Part shown: in pieces, positions 44,326 to 57,253 of the stretch
Layout: the number at the start of each line of letters is the position of its first letter
Position numbering within the stretch: position 1 is the stretch's first letter
DNA from: Holotrichia oblita
Lineage: Eukaryota; Arthropoda; Insecta; Coleoptera; Scarabaeidae
Direction of reading: 5' to 3'
Assembly: GCA_023690525.1 (NCBI GenBank)
Contig: CM043016.1
Span: 2,914,001-2,978,000 of the forward strand
DNA length: 64,000 nt
Made by a program: the position numbers and the translations under genes
Notes under the pieces: model-generated
What the model saw: only the letters and a program-made list of their open reading frames with translations
The model's database searches: none
Told to the model about the DNA's origin: nothing

Positions 44326-45985
44326 ACATTGTAGGTACATATTCTCTAAAAAAATCGCTTAGCAGTATTGTTATTTTACATCTCTAATAAAAATCGTTTA
44401 ACAGATTATTGAAATAGAGTCATTCTGTAACATATTCTGTTACATATATGAACGTACTCTAAGGAGTGTGTATGTATAAACTAACTTCATTGCTGTTTTG
44501 ACGCAGCTGTAACCATAGCAATCTGTGTGTTTACGGTTATATTAATGTTTGAATAATTGGAAATGAATCAGTGCAATCTCACAGATATCACATCTTTCAA
44601 ATGTAAATGCCAAATATATAAACCACTAACAATAAACAGAAGAATAAATATAGGTACTTGAGATATTGAAATTATAAACATTATTGCGTGTCCATCACAT
44701 TTTCATAGAGCTCATTTTATGAATATTTTATGAGATCTAGATGTTTTAACGCTTTAACGGGTCCCCCCGCATAGCGACAACACACTATACGCATGGTTTA
44801 CAACGGTCGAATACAAGCTTTTTTTGTGGTTGCGATGCGATCATAAAAATTCTATATAGCCGAGAGAGAAGCCGATGTATATCTTTAAAGCTGTAAGGGT
44901 GGCCTTTTTTACTAGGTATAGTACTCTGCGGCAATAACAGTGTTATTTTCGGATAGATTTAGCCTAATAATAACAGTAAACACGGCCAGTGTTAAAGCCG
45001 AAAAGGGAGTTGTACAGTTTGTTGAGCTTTTTTTCTATTTACCCGAGCTTAATGAGGATATATAAAAATAGCAAGTTGTTTCGGCGAGATAAGGAAGTGT
45101 TTTTTTATTACAACGTTGTCGATTCTACTCCTAAAGTAACTATATTTATTCAGCTACGTATTTAGGCTCAGCACCATATGTACCTTACCTGCAACTTTCC
45201 TTCTATCTTAACTTCGACATAGCGTTTCCGCATTTCGTGATAGCAACTCTATCCCCAATTCTTATATCACACACTCCAGTTCACCTAAAAGACCATGCAT
45301 GCACACATGCTCAGTTCTACAAACTAACGTTACACATACAGACATTCGCCGGTTTTGGGGTTGGCCGCACTTCAGAAGCGCACTTCATGAATATTCAATA
45401 AACGCCGTATCTCTATCTCTCTTATAATACTGTTGTAAGAACGTATCCGACGTTTCGATAAAGTCTAGCTAGTGCATACTCTTACCAGCGCAAACTTGGA
45501 TATACATAGGTAGTAGATACGAGAAGTTATATTAGTAGGAAAGCGTGTAGCGACGAAACACAAGCGAAAAGACAATACAATTGAGCGAACTGCTATATAG
45601 CGCTAGCGTTAGCGTCGTTCGGTTATCGCATAATTTAAAAGTTAATGCCGCTATCGTTGGGGATATGGCCCGGCGACATGAGACAAAGTGTTTATTACAC
45701 GTTTATTGCGATCGATTCAGTTTAATGTTTTTCAATTGTTTTGACGACGGGGAAAGTTGTTTCGTATTCTGTTGATTTGATAAAAATGGAAAGCTGGTGG
45801 TCTTTACGAAGGCTGAAGATGTTAACAGATAATTCAAACATCAAAACTGTCAATTATGTTCTGTTTCCAACTGCAGAAAATACTGCTGAAACTGCAGAAA
45901 TGATCAATTTGGTTTAGGGAGATAATTCTATGTACATTTCAACTGTTAGGGAAGTAGTTGATGACGTTTCTTGATGAAGGTTTTT
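44326..45985. other. No gene recognised
   Basis: Small ORFs without domains (such as 45,581-45,775). The phrase AACAGTAAACACGGCCAGTG near 44,970 resembles the dispersed leader at 22.4 and 25.8 kb. Confidence 0.4.
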
Positions 45986-45994
45986 TGTCTTCTG

Positions 45995-46155
45995 TCTAAT
46001 CCACGCTCAGTAGCAGAAAAACAGTTTCGAGACGAAGAATTTGAAGCTTTGCTTGATGAAAATCCATATCAGATTGAAACAGAATTTTGAAAACAGTTGG
46101 GAATTACTCAACAAACAATTTTTACTAAATTATACCAAAATATGATCAGTTGATT
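45995..46155 (+). pseudogene. mariner transposase N-terminal (HTH) fragment
   Basis: The plus strand gives FRDEEFEALLDENPYQIETE then F, a stop, then KQLGITQQTIFTKLYQNM. This resembles the DNA-binding helix-turn-helix of mariner proteins ('...d.l..lld.n..qt..eLA..L.vs..tv...L..m'). No catalytic part is adjacent. Confidence 0.6.
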
Positions 46156-46159
46156 TTTC

Positions 46160-46690
46160 ATAACGTACCAGTTTAACTAACTAATAACTCGCAATAGGAG
46201 CGGATCTGATCTCGGGGAATCTAGTTCCGCTCCTCTAATTTGCATTGTGATTTTCACCGCAATTCTCATGGCTCAGATCTCTGTCGCTGACATCGACCAG
46301 GTTCATGAGTGTTAGTATAGGTAAAGCGTTTCCTCTGGACCGTGCACCTCATACCTGATTGAGTATGCCTGAATCACCGACACCTCAAACATTGCCTAAT
46401 AGTGGGCTTGGCGTTTAGGGCCTCGACAGGCACCTTGAGTGCGGCAACCTGATGCTTTTAAAGTGTTTTGGAATTTTGACTAATACCAGCGGCTTACAGG
46501 GCCCCCGTTCGCTGGTGTTCTGCATTCTGATAACAGTTTCGGCAGGAAAGCCTTTTTCGAAAGAATCAACCTTCTCTGATATCCATTGGGACGCTTTTCA
46601 ACACAATATTCATTCAAATGTGCGGAAGGGAATATTTTGATTTGTCAAAAAGTCGTCAATTCAAGATGGAAAAATCCGAGTCACGGATTT
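46160..46690. other. No gene recognised; compact hairpin at 46,200-46,236
   Basis: AGGAGCGG and CCGCTCCT (46,196-46,238) pair around a 25-base loop. The rest shows no coding motif. Confidence 0.4.
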
Positions 46691-46719
46691 TGTTAGGATT
46701 CATTATTTTAATATCAGAC

Positions 46720-47300
46720 TTCTCCATATTTGACATATAAACGTCAAATTTGTCTATATTTGGTAATCGAATAATCAAATTTGTCTAAACTTGAGAATAC
46801 AGAATCAAATTTGGACATATTTGACGTATAAATACCAAACTTGTCCATATTTGACATTTAAACGTCAAATTTGTCCATATTTCGCAATCGAATAATCAAA
46901 TTTGTCTAAACTTGAGAATACAGAATCAAATTTGGACATATTTGACGTATAAATACCAAATTTGTCCATATTTGACATTTAAACGTCAAATTTGTCCATA
47001 TTTCGCAATCGAATAATCAAATTTGTCTAAACTTGACAATACGGAATCAAATGTGGACATATTTGACGTATAAATTCCAAACTTATCCATATTTGACATT
47101 TACACGTCAAACTTGTCCATATTTGGCAATCGAATAATCAAATTTGTCTAAACTTGAGAATACAGAATCAAATTTGGACATATTTGACGTATAAATGCCA
47201 AACTTGTCCATATTTGACATTTAAACGTCAAATTTGTTCATATTTCGCAAGTTAAATAATGAATCTTCCCTCTATTTCACATTTAAACGTCAAACTTGTC
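46720..47300. repeat. 121-bp satellite related to the 42-44 kb satellite
   Basis: About five units. TTTGACATTTAAACGTCAAA-type motifs occur near 46,733, 46,852, 46,973, 47,094 and 47,216, each followed by AATAATCAAATTTGTCTAAA. The palindromic core is shared with the 42-44 kb satellite but the unit is shorter. Confidence 0.92.
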
Positions 47301-47490
47301 AATATTTAAGAATTACATAAATATTAAAATTTAACCAATTCTTGACAATTGGGTAACAACATTTATCCACGTTTGATGGGAATTTTGTTCATATTTGCCG
47401 TAATAAAACGAAGGCAAAAAATACTATTGTATATTGTAAAATGAAAATCCTACTGCAAAAAATACACTTGTCTTCTATCTCAAACAGTTA

Positions 47491-47571
47491 TCGATGGATT
47501 GGTGTCATTCTGGTGTGATTGGTCGTAGTTCAAATTTCGACCAATCGAATTACAACGCTACCAATCCATCA
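47491..47571. repeat. Nested hairpin
   Basis: GATGGATTGGT pairs with ACCAATCCATC, and inside it TGATTGGTCG pairs with CGACCAATCGA. The whole forms an approximately 80-base imperfect hairpin, possibly a tiny MITE. Confidence 0.7.
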
Positions 47572-47722
47572 GTCATACCAGATTCCTCCGTGACTGTTCT
47601 CAGTTGTTGGCTTCTTTCATCAATGCAGTTAATTTTGCAAGAAAAAAACATAATCTTTGTGTTCTGGAAGAAACTCAGTTTAAGATGATTTTTGTTTTAT
47701 TAACCTATAAGACGAAGAATAT

Positions 47723-48416
47723 TACCGGTCGAATGACAAGTTCGTGTTCAGTGCCCCCCCTCCCCCAAATGCAAAAAATTTAACTGAGTGATAGTTCTCC
47801 TGAACAGCTGCGTTTACATCACTTGTGTTTGTGCAGGAGGTTGGAGGTTAGTGATGAAAGAAGGACGACATTCAAATCCGGTTAATTCTAGATTGTTAAA
47901 AGCCATCTAGGACTACTTCCTGCTGAACTCAACGAGTCAAAATGATACCTACAGCACATTATCAAGGGATGAGTACCCAAGTTCCTGTCTAATGAGCAAA
48001 AGAAGGAGAGAGTTGAATCGATTTTAGACGAGTATGGTACCGAATGGGATGATTAATTGAATTAATCGATGAGACTTGGGTCTACTATGAACCACTACAG
48101 ATCCGAAATTCAGCTTCCGAATGGTAGGTTCCTGTTCAGCCACCGCTAGAAGTCTAGCGTAACCAAAATGACATTCAAAAAGATTATAGCAACTGTGTTC
48201 TGGAATAAACAGGAAATCGTGCATATTGACAGTCTCATGAACCTTCTTCAGGCTGGTTTTTTAGAGGTTTTAATATGTTGAAGTCACAATTGTCCAATGC
48301 AATTTTAAACAAGGAAGTTTCCCTTGTTTAAAATTACATTGGATTATTGTTGATTTAAAATTTTCGAGAAAATAAAACCGTTGATTCCCGCACACGAACT
48401 TGTCATTCAACCTGTA
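47723..48416. mobile_element. Mariner element with intact ends, internally decayed
   Basis: GAATGACAAGTTCGTGT (47,731-47,747) is the exact inverse of 48,392-48,408, with six less similar bases outside and TA flanks. Inside, the plus strand reads LIDETWVYYEPLQIRNSASE then W (the first catalytic-aspartate block, 'DETWv.yYeP') and NCVLE...IDSLMNLLQ-like remnants in other frames. At about 690 bp it is roughly half of full length. A 45-bp hairpin (48,298-48,343) lies near its right end. Confidence 0.8.
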
Positions 48417-48595
48417 TACAGGGTGCCCGGATTTCGTAGGGAATGATTAAACAAATGAAGCATGACAAGTAAAATTTGAAAATGAATTCTTAGTGAGTTT
48501 TTGAATCTACACCTTTTGGCTAATTTAACCGTCTCTCAATGTCTTCAAATAAAAAAGTTACCCATGTTGTCCCTACGAAATCGGGGCACCCTGTA
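48417..48595. mobile_element. 179-bp MITE with 26-bp inverted repeats
   Basis: TACAGGGTGCCCGGATTTCG and TAGGGA at the left end mirror TCCCTACGAAATCGGGGCAC and CCTGTA at the right end, with one or two mismatches. It directly abuts the mariner element, sharing the TA. Confidence 0.9.
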
Positions 48596-49685
48596 TATTA
48601 TAGCTTAATAAATCTATAATAACATATCCAAAAACAGCTACGCCATTTGCCAAATATCGAAACGATTCTGTAAAAGCTATGCGAAACTTTTCCTGTGATA
48701 TTCCACGAAGAAACAGAATAAAATATTAATGGATTCATTTTTGCTTTCCTTTGTGGCAATAGCGGCTTTTGTCCTTAATTAATCATTAAACGCTTCATTA
48801 AGTATTAATGGCATTTCACTCCGGCCGGGCATTTAGATAGGTATTTGTTACCCCTTAACGAATTCCGATTCGTTGAAATATTCAAATAAAATCATGGACT
48901 TTGCGTTTATTTCCATTTTAGCGGCCTCTGCGGCTTGATTTTGAAACACGAAAACGCTGCAAAACCGACGAACGCTTCGCTGAATATTGTTATTTTAAAG
49001 AAATCGATCGCTCCGTCAGGATATTACGTTTTTTTTTCAGTTTTATTTTGCTTTCTCTAACAATGGAATGGTAATCCTGGTATGTATGTATGTTATGGAA
49101 AAATCCACGAATGGAAAAAATCAAGGTTACGTTTTCCTGTTATTTTAATGTCAAGGTTTCCGTTCGAAATTTTTTTTTTTGTTAGAAGAATAAAATCACA
49201 CATCAATTGTTCGAATAGTATCTTTGATTAAAACGAAATTTTTATCCCCCTTTTTTTATTTTATTTCGGAAAATCCGCTTTGACTGTCGCATATTTTCCC
49301 CCGGCAGAAAGAATAAAAGACAGATATTCTCACAATAGGCTTCGGAAATCCCCAAATAGGGTCTCGCACAAAAGGAAGCATACGCAAGGATGACTGAACA
49401 AAACGGATATCCCGCTAAGTACCTCGCGGATCATGTGCGAATACCATTCGGACGCAACAGAAATGACCAACCCTATCCCGGATGAATCTTTTCGACTGTC
49501 CGGCTATATAGCCGGCATTAAATTATACAGACTCCAACGATCAATGTTGTTCTGCGTGTCCTTTTTTCTGTCAGTATTATTTATTTTTTAAGCCCGGATA
49601 TATCTCCACTTGTAAGTCAAATAATACGGTAAATAATTAAAAATCGATTTATTCCAAAACATAATTTATTATGTTTTTATGTTTT
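48596..49685. other. No gene recognised
   Basis: A+T-rich sequence without coding motifs or repeats that I can support. Confidence 0.45.
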
Positions 49686-49689
49686 TGTT

Positions 49690-49920
49690 AGACTAGTTCG
49701 AGGCTTTTAGAATTAGTATGGGATTTTCGTCCTGGATGTCAGTAAGCGTTAGAAACAGCCTACATTTACACAAAACGTGTTCTGCCGTCTTTAGATCTTT
49801 TTGGCATAGACAACAGATCTGATCCTCAGCTTTTCCGAGTTTATGTAGGTGGTACTTCAGGGCCACATGACCTCTTAAAAACCCTGCCAGCAGTCCAAGA
49901 TCCCTAGATCTTAGATTGGG
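49690..49920 (-). pseudogene. R1-like LINE ORF2 C-terminus (left piece)
   Basis: The minus strand reads LRSRDLGLLAGFLRGHVALK then YHLHKLGKAEDQICCLCQKD and LKTAEHVLCKCRLF. It matches the end of R1/I-group ORF2: '..L.r..LR.lvGlLTGH..L..HL..lGl.....CR.C....EtA.HiLC.C..l'. It includes the CCLC...H.LC cysteine/histidine cluster. The piece begins exactly at the edge of the 203-bp satellite array, and its upstream half is found on the far side of the array. Confidence 0.8.
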
Positions 49921-52900
49921 ACGACAAAGTGGTCAAAAATTGAGATCAAAGTATCCAGAAGAACGTCCAATAAGCAAGATACGTCTTTCAAAGGCATCTT
50001 TTCTATTGTTTGTGACAAAACAATGAACTATACAACATAATCTTGTATTGATTATCAAGTAATACAATGCATGAGCTCCAAACTAGTGGACGAAGCCGTT
50101 TTGACAGCTTTGGAACATTATTGGGACGACAAAGTGGCCAAAAATTGATCAAAGTATCCAGAAGAACATTCTATAAGCAAAATATGCTTTTCAAAGGAAC
50201 CTTTTCTATTGTTTGTGACAAAACAATGACCTCTACAACATAATCTTGTATTTAATATAAAGTAATACAATGCATGAGCTCCAAACTAGTGGACGAAGCA
50301 ATTCTAGCAGCTTTGGAACATTACTGGGACGACAAAGTGGCCAAAAATTGATCAAAGTATCCAGAAGAACGTTCAATAAGCAAAATATGCTTTTCAAAAT
50401 AAATTTTTTCTATTGTGTGTCACAAAACAATGATCTATACAACATAATCTTGTATTGACTATCAAGTAATAAAATGCATGAGCTCCAACCTAGTGGACGA
50501 AGCCGTTTTGACAGCTTTGGAACATTATTGGGACGACAAAGTGGCCAAAAATTGATCAAAGTATCCAGAAGAACATTCTATAAGCAAAATATGCTTTTCA
50601 AAGGAACCTTTTCTATTGTTTGTGACAAAACAATGACCTATACAACATAATCTTGTATTGATTATCAAGTAATACAATGCATGAGCTCCAAACTAGTGGA
50701 GAAACCAATTTTGACAGCTTTGGAACATTACTGGGACGACAAAGTTGCCAAAAATTGACGAAAGTATCCAGAAGAATGTTCAATAAGCAAAATATGCTTT
50801 TCAAAGGAATCTTTGCTATTGTTTGTGACAAAACAATGACCTATACAACATAATCTTGTATTTAATATAAAGTAATACAATGAATGAGCTCCAAACTAGT
50901 GGACGAAGCAATTCTGGCAGCTTTGGAACATTGCTGGGACGACAAAGTGGCCAAAAATTGATCAAAGTATCCAGAAGAACGTTCAATAAGCAAGATACGC
51001 CTTTCAAAGGAATCTTTTCTATTATGTGTGACAAAACAATGACCTATACAACATAATCTTGTATTTAATATAAAGTAATACAATGAATGAGCTCCAAACT
51101 AGTGGACGAAGCAATTGTGGCAGCTTTGGAACATTACTGGGACGACAAAGTTGCCAAAAATTGACGAAAGTATCCAGAAGAATGTTCAATAAGCAAAATA
51201 TGCTTTTCAAAGGAATCTTTGCTATTGTTTGTGACAAAACAATGACCTATACAACATAATCTTGTATTTAATATAAAGTAATACAATGCATGAGCTCCAA
51301 ACTAGTGGACGAAGCAATTCTGGCAGCTTTGGAACATTACTGGGACGACAAAGTGGCCAAAAATTGATCAAAGTATCCAGAAGAACGTTCAATAAGCAAA
51401 ATATGCTTATCAAAATAAATTTTTTCTATTGTGTGTCACAAAACAATGATTTATACAACATAATCTTGTATTGATTATCAAGTAATACAATGCATGAGCT
51501 CCAAACTAGTGGAGAAACCAATTTTGACAGCTTTGGAACATTACTGGGACGACAAAGTTGCCAAAAATTGACGAAAGTATCCAGAAGAATGTTCAATAAG
51601 CAAAATATGCTTTTCAAAGGAATCTTTGCTATTGTTTGTGACAAAACAATGACCTATACAACATAATCTTGTATTTAATATAAAGTAATACAATGAATGA
51701 GCTCCAAACTAGTGGACGAAGCAATTCTGGCAGCTTTGGAACATTACTGGGACGACAAAGTGGCCAAAAATTGATCAAAGTATCCAGAAGAACGTTCAAT
51801 AAGCAAGATACGCCTTTCAAAGGAATCTTTTCTATTATGTGTGACAAAACAATGACCTATACAACATAATCTTGTATTTAATATAAAGTAATACAATGAA
51901 TGAGCTCCAAACTAGTGGACGAAGCAATTGTGGCAGCTTTGGAACATTACTGGGACGACAAAGTTGCCAAAAATTGACGAAAGTATCCAGAAGAATGTTC
52001 AATAAGCAAGATACGCCTTTCAAAGGAATCTTTTCTATTATGTGTGACAAAACAATGACCTATACAACATAATCTTGTATTTAATATAAAGTAATACAAT
52101 GCATGAGCTCCAAACTAGTGGACGAAGCAATTCTGGCAGCTTTGGAACATTACTGGGACGACAAAGTGGCCAAAAATTGATCAAAGTATCCAGAAGAACG
52201 TTCAATAAGCAAAATATGCTTTTCAAAATAAATTTTTTCTATTGTGTGTCACAAAACAATGATTTATACAACATAATCTTGTATTGATTATCAAGTAATA
52301 CAATGCATGAGCTCCAAACTAGTGGAGAAACCAATTTTGACAGCTTTGGAACATTACTGGGACGACAAAGTTGCCAAAAATTGACGAAAGTATCCAGAAG
52401 AATGTTCAATAAGCAAAATATGCTTTTCAAAGGAATCTTTGCTATTGTTTGTGACAAAACAATGACCTATACAACATAATCTTGTATTTAATATAAAGTA
52501 ATACAATGAATGAGCTCCAAACTAGTGGACGAAGCAATTCTGGCAGCTTTGGAACATTACTGGGACGACAAAGTGGCCAAAAATTGATCAAAGTATCCAG
52601 AAGAACGTTCAATAAGCAAGATACGCCTTTCAAAGGAATCTTTTCTATTATGTGTGACAAAACAATGACCTATACAACATAATCTTGTATTTAATATAAA
52701 GTAATACAATGAATGAGCTCCAAACTAGTGGACGAAGCAATTCTGGCAGCTTTGGAACATTACTGGGACGACAAAGTTGCCAAAAATTGACGAAAGTATC
52801 CAGAAGAATGTTCAATAAGCAAAATATGCTTTTCAAAGGAATCTTTGCTATTGTTTGTGACAAAACAATGACCTATACAACATAATCTTGTATTTAACAT

Positions 52901-55900
52901 AAAGTAATACAATGCATGGGCTCCAAACTAGTGGACGAAGCAATTCTGGCAGCTTTGGAACATTACTGGGACGACAAAGTGGCCAAAAATTGATCAAAGT
53001 ATCCAGAAGAACGTTCAATAAGCAAGATACGCCTTTCAAAGGAATCTTTTCTATTATGTGTGACAAAACAATGACCTATACAACATAATCTTGTATTGAT
53101 TATCAAGTAATACAATGCATGAGCTCCAAAGTAGTGGATGAAGCAATTTTGGTAGCTTTGGAACATTACTGGGACGACAAAGTGGCCAAAAATTGATCAA
53201 AGTATCCAGAAGAACGTTCAATAAGCAAAATATGCTTTTCAAAATAAATTTTTTCTATTGTGTGTCACAAAACAATGATTTATACAACATAATCTTGTAT
53301 TGATTATCAAGTAATACAATGCATGAGCTCCAAACTAGTGGAGAAACCAATTTTGACAGCTTTGGAACATTACTGGGACGACAAAGTTGCCAAAAATTGA
53401 CGAAAGTATCCAGAAGAATGTTCAATAAGCAAAATATGCTTTTCAAAGGAATCTTTGCTATTGTTTGTGACAAAACAATGACCTATACAACATAATCTTG
53501 TATTTAACATAAAGTAATACAATGCATGGGCTCCAAACTAGTGGACGAAGCAATTCTGGCAGCTTTGGAACATTACTGGGACGACAAAGTTGCCAAAAAT
53601 TGACGAAAGTATCCAGAAGAATGTTCAATAAGCAAAATATGCTTTTCAAAGGAATCTTTGCTATTGTTTGTGACAAAACAATGACCTATACAACATAATC
53701 TTGTATTTAACATAAAGTAATACAATGCATGGGCTCCAAACTAGTGGACGAAGCAATTCTGGCAGCTTTGGAACATTACTGGGACGACAAAGTGGCCAAA
53801 AATTGATCAAAGTATCCAGAAGAACGTTCAATAAGCAAGATACGCCTTTCAAAGGAATCTTTTCTATTATGTGTGACAAAACAATGACCTATACAACATA
53901 ATCTTGTATTGATTATCAAGTAATACAATGCATGAGCTCCAAAGTAGTGGATGAAGCAATTTTGGTAGCTTTGGAACATTACTGGGACGACAAAGTGGCC
54001 AAAAATTGATCAAAGTATCCAGAAGAACGTTCAATAAGCAAAATATGCTTTTCAAAATAAATTTTTTCTATTGTGTGTCACAAAACAATGATTTATACAA
54101 CATAATCTTGTATTGATTATCAAGTAATACAATGCATGAGCTCCAAACTAGTGGAGAAACCAATTTTGACAGCTTTGGAACATTACTGGAACGACAAAGT
54201 GGCCAAAAATTGATCAAAGTATCCAGAAGAACGTTCAATACGCAAAATATGCTTTTCAAAGGAATCTTTGCTATTGTTTGTGACAAAACAATGACCTATG
54301 CAACATAATATTGTGTTGATTATCAAGTAATACAATGCATGAGCTCCAAACTAGTGGACGAAGCAATTCTGGCAGCTTTGGAACATTACTGGGACGACAA
54401 AGTTGCCAAAAATTGACGAAAGTATCCAGAAGAATGTTCAATAAGCAAAATATGCTTTTCAAAGGAATCTTTGCTATTGTTTGTGACAAAACAATGACCT
54501 ATACAACATAATCTTGTATTTAACATAAAGTAATACAATGCATGGGCTCCAAACTAGTGGACGAAGCAATTCTGGCAGCTTTGGAACATTACTGGGACGA
54601 CAAAGTGGCCAAAAATTGATCAAAGTATCCAGAAGAACGTTCAATAAGCAAAATATGCTTTTCAAAGGAATCTTTGCTATTGTTTGTGACAAAACAATGA
54701 CCTATACAACATAATCTTGTATTTAATATAAAGTAATACAATGCATGAGCTCCAAACTAGTGGACGAAGCAATTCTGGCAGCTTTGGAACATTACTGGGA
54801 CGACAAAGTGGCCAAAAATTGATCAAAGTATCCAGAAGAACGTTCAATAAGCAAAATATGCTTTTCAAAATAAATTTTTTCTATTGTGTGTCACAAAACA
54901 ATGATTTATACAACATAATCTTGTATTGATTATCAAGTAATACAATGCATGAGCTCCAAACTAGTGGAGAAACCAATTTTGACAGCTTTGGAACATTACT
55001 GGGACGACAAAGTTGCCAAAAATTGACGAAAGTATCCAGAAGAATGTTCAATAAGCAAAATATGCTTTTCAAAGGAATCTTTGCTATTGTTTGTGACAAA
55101 ACAATGACCTATACAACATAATCTTGTATTTAATATAAAGTAATACAATGAATGAGCTCCAAACTAGTGGACGAAGCAATTGTGGCAGCTTTGGAACATT
55201 ACTGGGACGACAAAGTTGCCAAAAATTGACGAAAGTATCCAGAAGAATGTTCAATAAGCAAAATATGCTTTTCAAAGGAATCTTTGCTATTGTTTGTGAC
55301 AAAACAATGACCTATACAACATAATCTTGTATTTAATATAAAGTAATACAATGCATGAGCTCCAAACTAGTGGACGAAGCAATTCTGGCAGCTTTGGAAC
55401 ATTACTGGGACGACAAAGTGGCCAAAAATTGATCAAAGTATCCAGAAGAACGTTCAATAAGCAAAATATGCTTTTCAAAATAAATTTTTTCTATTGTGTG
55501 TCACAAAACAATGATTTATACAACATAATCTTGTATTGATTATCAAGTAATACAATGCATGAGCTCCAAACTAGTGGAGAAACCAATTTTGACAGCTTTG
55601 GAACATTACTGGGACGACAAAGTTGCCAAAAATTGACGAAAGTATCCAGAAGAATGTTCAATAAGCAAAATATGCTTTTCAAAGGAATCTTTGCTATTGT
55701 TTGTGACAAAACAATGACCTATACAACATAATCTTGTATTTAATATAAAGTAATACAATGAATGAGCTCCAAACTAGTGGACGAAGCAATTCTGGCAGCT
55801 TTGGAACATTACTGGGACGACAAAGTGGCCAAAAATTGATCAAAGTATCCAGAAGAACGTTCAATAAGCAAGATACGCCTTTCAAAGGAATCTTTTCTAT

Positions 55901-57253
55901 TATGTGTGACAAAACAATGACCTATACAACATAATCTTGTATTTAATATAAAGTAATACAATGAATGAGCTCCAAACTAGTGGACGAAGCAATTCTGGCA
56001 GCTTTGGAACATTACTGGGACGACAAAGTTGCCAAAAATTGACGAAAGTATCCAGAAGAATGTTCAATAAGCAAAATATGCTTTTCAAAGGAATCTTTGC
56101 TATTGTTTGTGACAAAACAATGACCTATACAACATAATCTTGTATTTAACATAAAGTAATACAATGCATGGGCTCCAAACTAGTGGACGAAGCAATTCTG
56201 GCAGCTTTGGAACATTACTGGGACGACAAAGTGGCCAAAAATTGATCAAAGTATCCAGAAGAACGTTCAATAAGCAAGATACGCCTTTCAAAGGAATCTT
56301 TTCTATTATGTGTGACAAAACAATGACCTATACAACATAATCTTGTATTGATTATCAAGTAATACAATGCATGAGCTCCAAAGTAGTGGATGAAGCAATT
56401 TTGGTAGCTTTGGAACATTACTGGAACGACAAAGTGGCCAAAATTGATCAAAGTATCCAGAAGAACGTTCAATACGCAAAATATGCTTTTCAAAGGAATC
56501 TTTGCTATTGTTTGTGACAAAACAATGACCTATACAACATAATCTTGTATTGATTATCAAGTAATACAATGCATGAGCTCCAAAGTAGTGGATGAAGCAA
56601 TTTTGGTAGCTTTGGAACATTACTGGAACGACAAAGTGGCCAAAAATTGATCAAAGTATCCAGAAGAACGTTCAATACGCAAAATATGCTTTTCAAAGGA
56701 ATCTTTGCTATTGTTTGTGACAAAACAATGACCTATGCAACATAATATTGTGTTGATTATCAAGTAATACAATGCATGAGCTCCAAACTAGTGGACGAAG
56801 CAATTTTGGCAGCTTTGGAACATTACTGGGACGACAAAGTGGCCAAAAATTGATCAAAGTATCCAGAAGAACGTTCAATAAGCAAAATATGCTTTTCAAA
56901 GGAATCTTTGCTATTGTTTGTGACAAAACAATGACCTATACAACATAATCTTGTGTTGATTATCAAGTAATACAATGCATGAGCTCCAAACTAGTGGACG
57001 AAGCCGTTTTGACAGCTTTGGAACATTACTGGGATGACAAATTGGCCAAAAATTGATCAGAGTATCGAGAAGAATGTTCAATAAGCAAAATATGCTTTTC
57101 AAAGGAATCGTTGCTATTGTGTGTCACTAAACAATGACCTATACAACATAATATTGTCTTGATTATCAAGTAATACAATGCATGAGCTCCAAACTAATGG
57201 ACGAAGTTGTTTTGACAGCTTTGGAACATTACTGGAACGACAAAGTGGTCAAA
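49921..57253. repeat. 203-bp satellite array, about 36 copies, with higher-order units
   Basis: Tandem units of about 203 bp, each with CATGAGCTCCAAACTAGTGG, TTTGGAACATTACTGGGACG and ACAAAACAATGACCTATACA. Higher-order periodicity of about 813 bp (four units) is visible: the segments at 51,286 and 52,099, and those at 52,848 and 53,661, are near-identical. Both array edges carry ACGACAAAGTGGTCAAA (49,921 and 57,237) where most internal units have GTGGCCAAA. The repeated 62- and 72-codon ORFs on both strands are by-products. Confidence 0.97.
56371..56517 (+). other. Satellite unit with an uninterrupted 48-codon frame
   Basis: In every other unit the plus-strand frame beginning MSSKLVDEAILAALEHYWDD stops at KVAKN. 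Here one A is missing from AAAAATTG (56,449), so the frame continues KIDQSIQKNVQYAKYAFQRN to a TGA at 56,515. The uninterrupted reading suggests that the ancestral unit may have had a coding frame. No promoter or splice evidence supports expression. Confidence 0.35.

Noticed and set aside
50613..57102. Dozens of similar 60-104-codon ORFs on the minus strand (MSQTIAKIPLK.., MSHIIEKIPLK..)
   Set aside because: They are one frame of the 203-bp satellite unit read repeatedly; units carry stops and frameshifts and the plus strand shows similar ORFs, so they are not separate genes.
49921..57253. Regular repeats suggesting a CRISPR array
   Set aside because: Units are about 203 bp and nearly identical throughout, with no short repeat/unique spacer pattern, in an insect-type nuclear genome.
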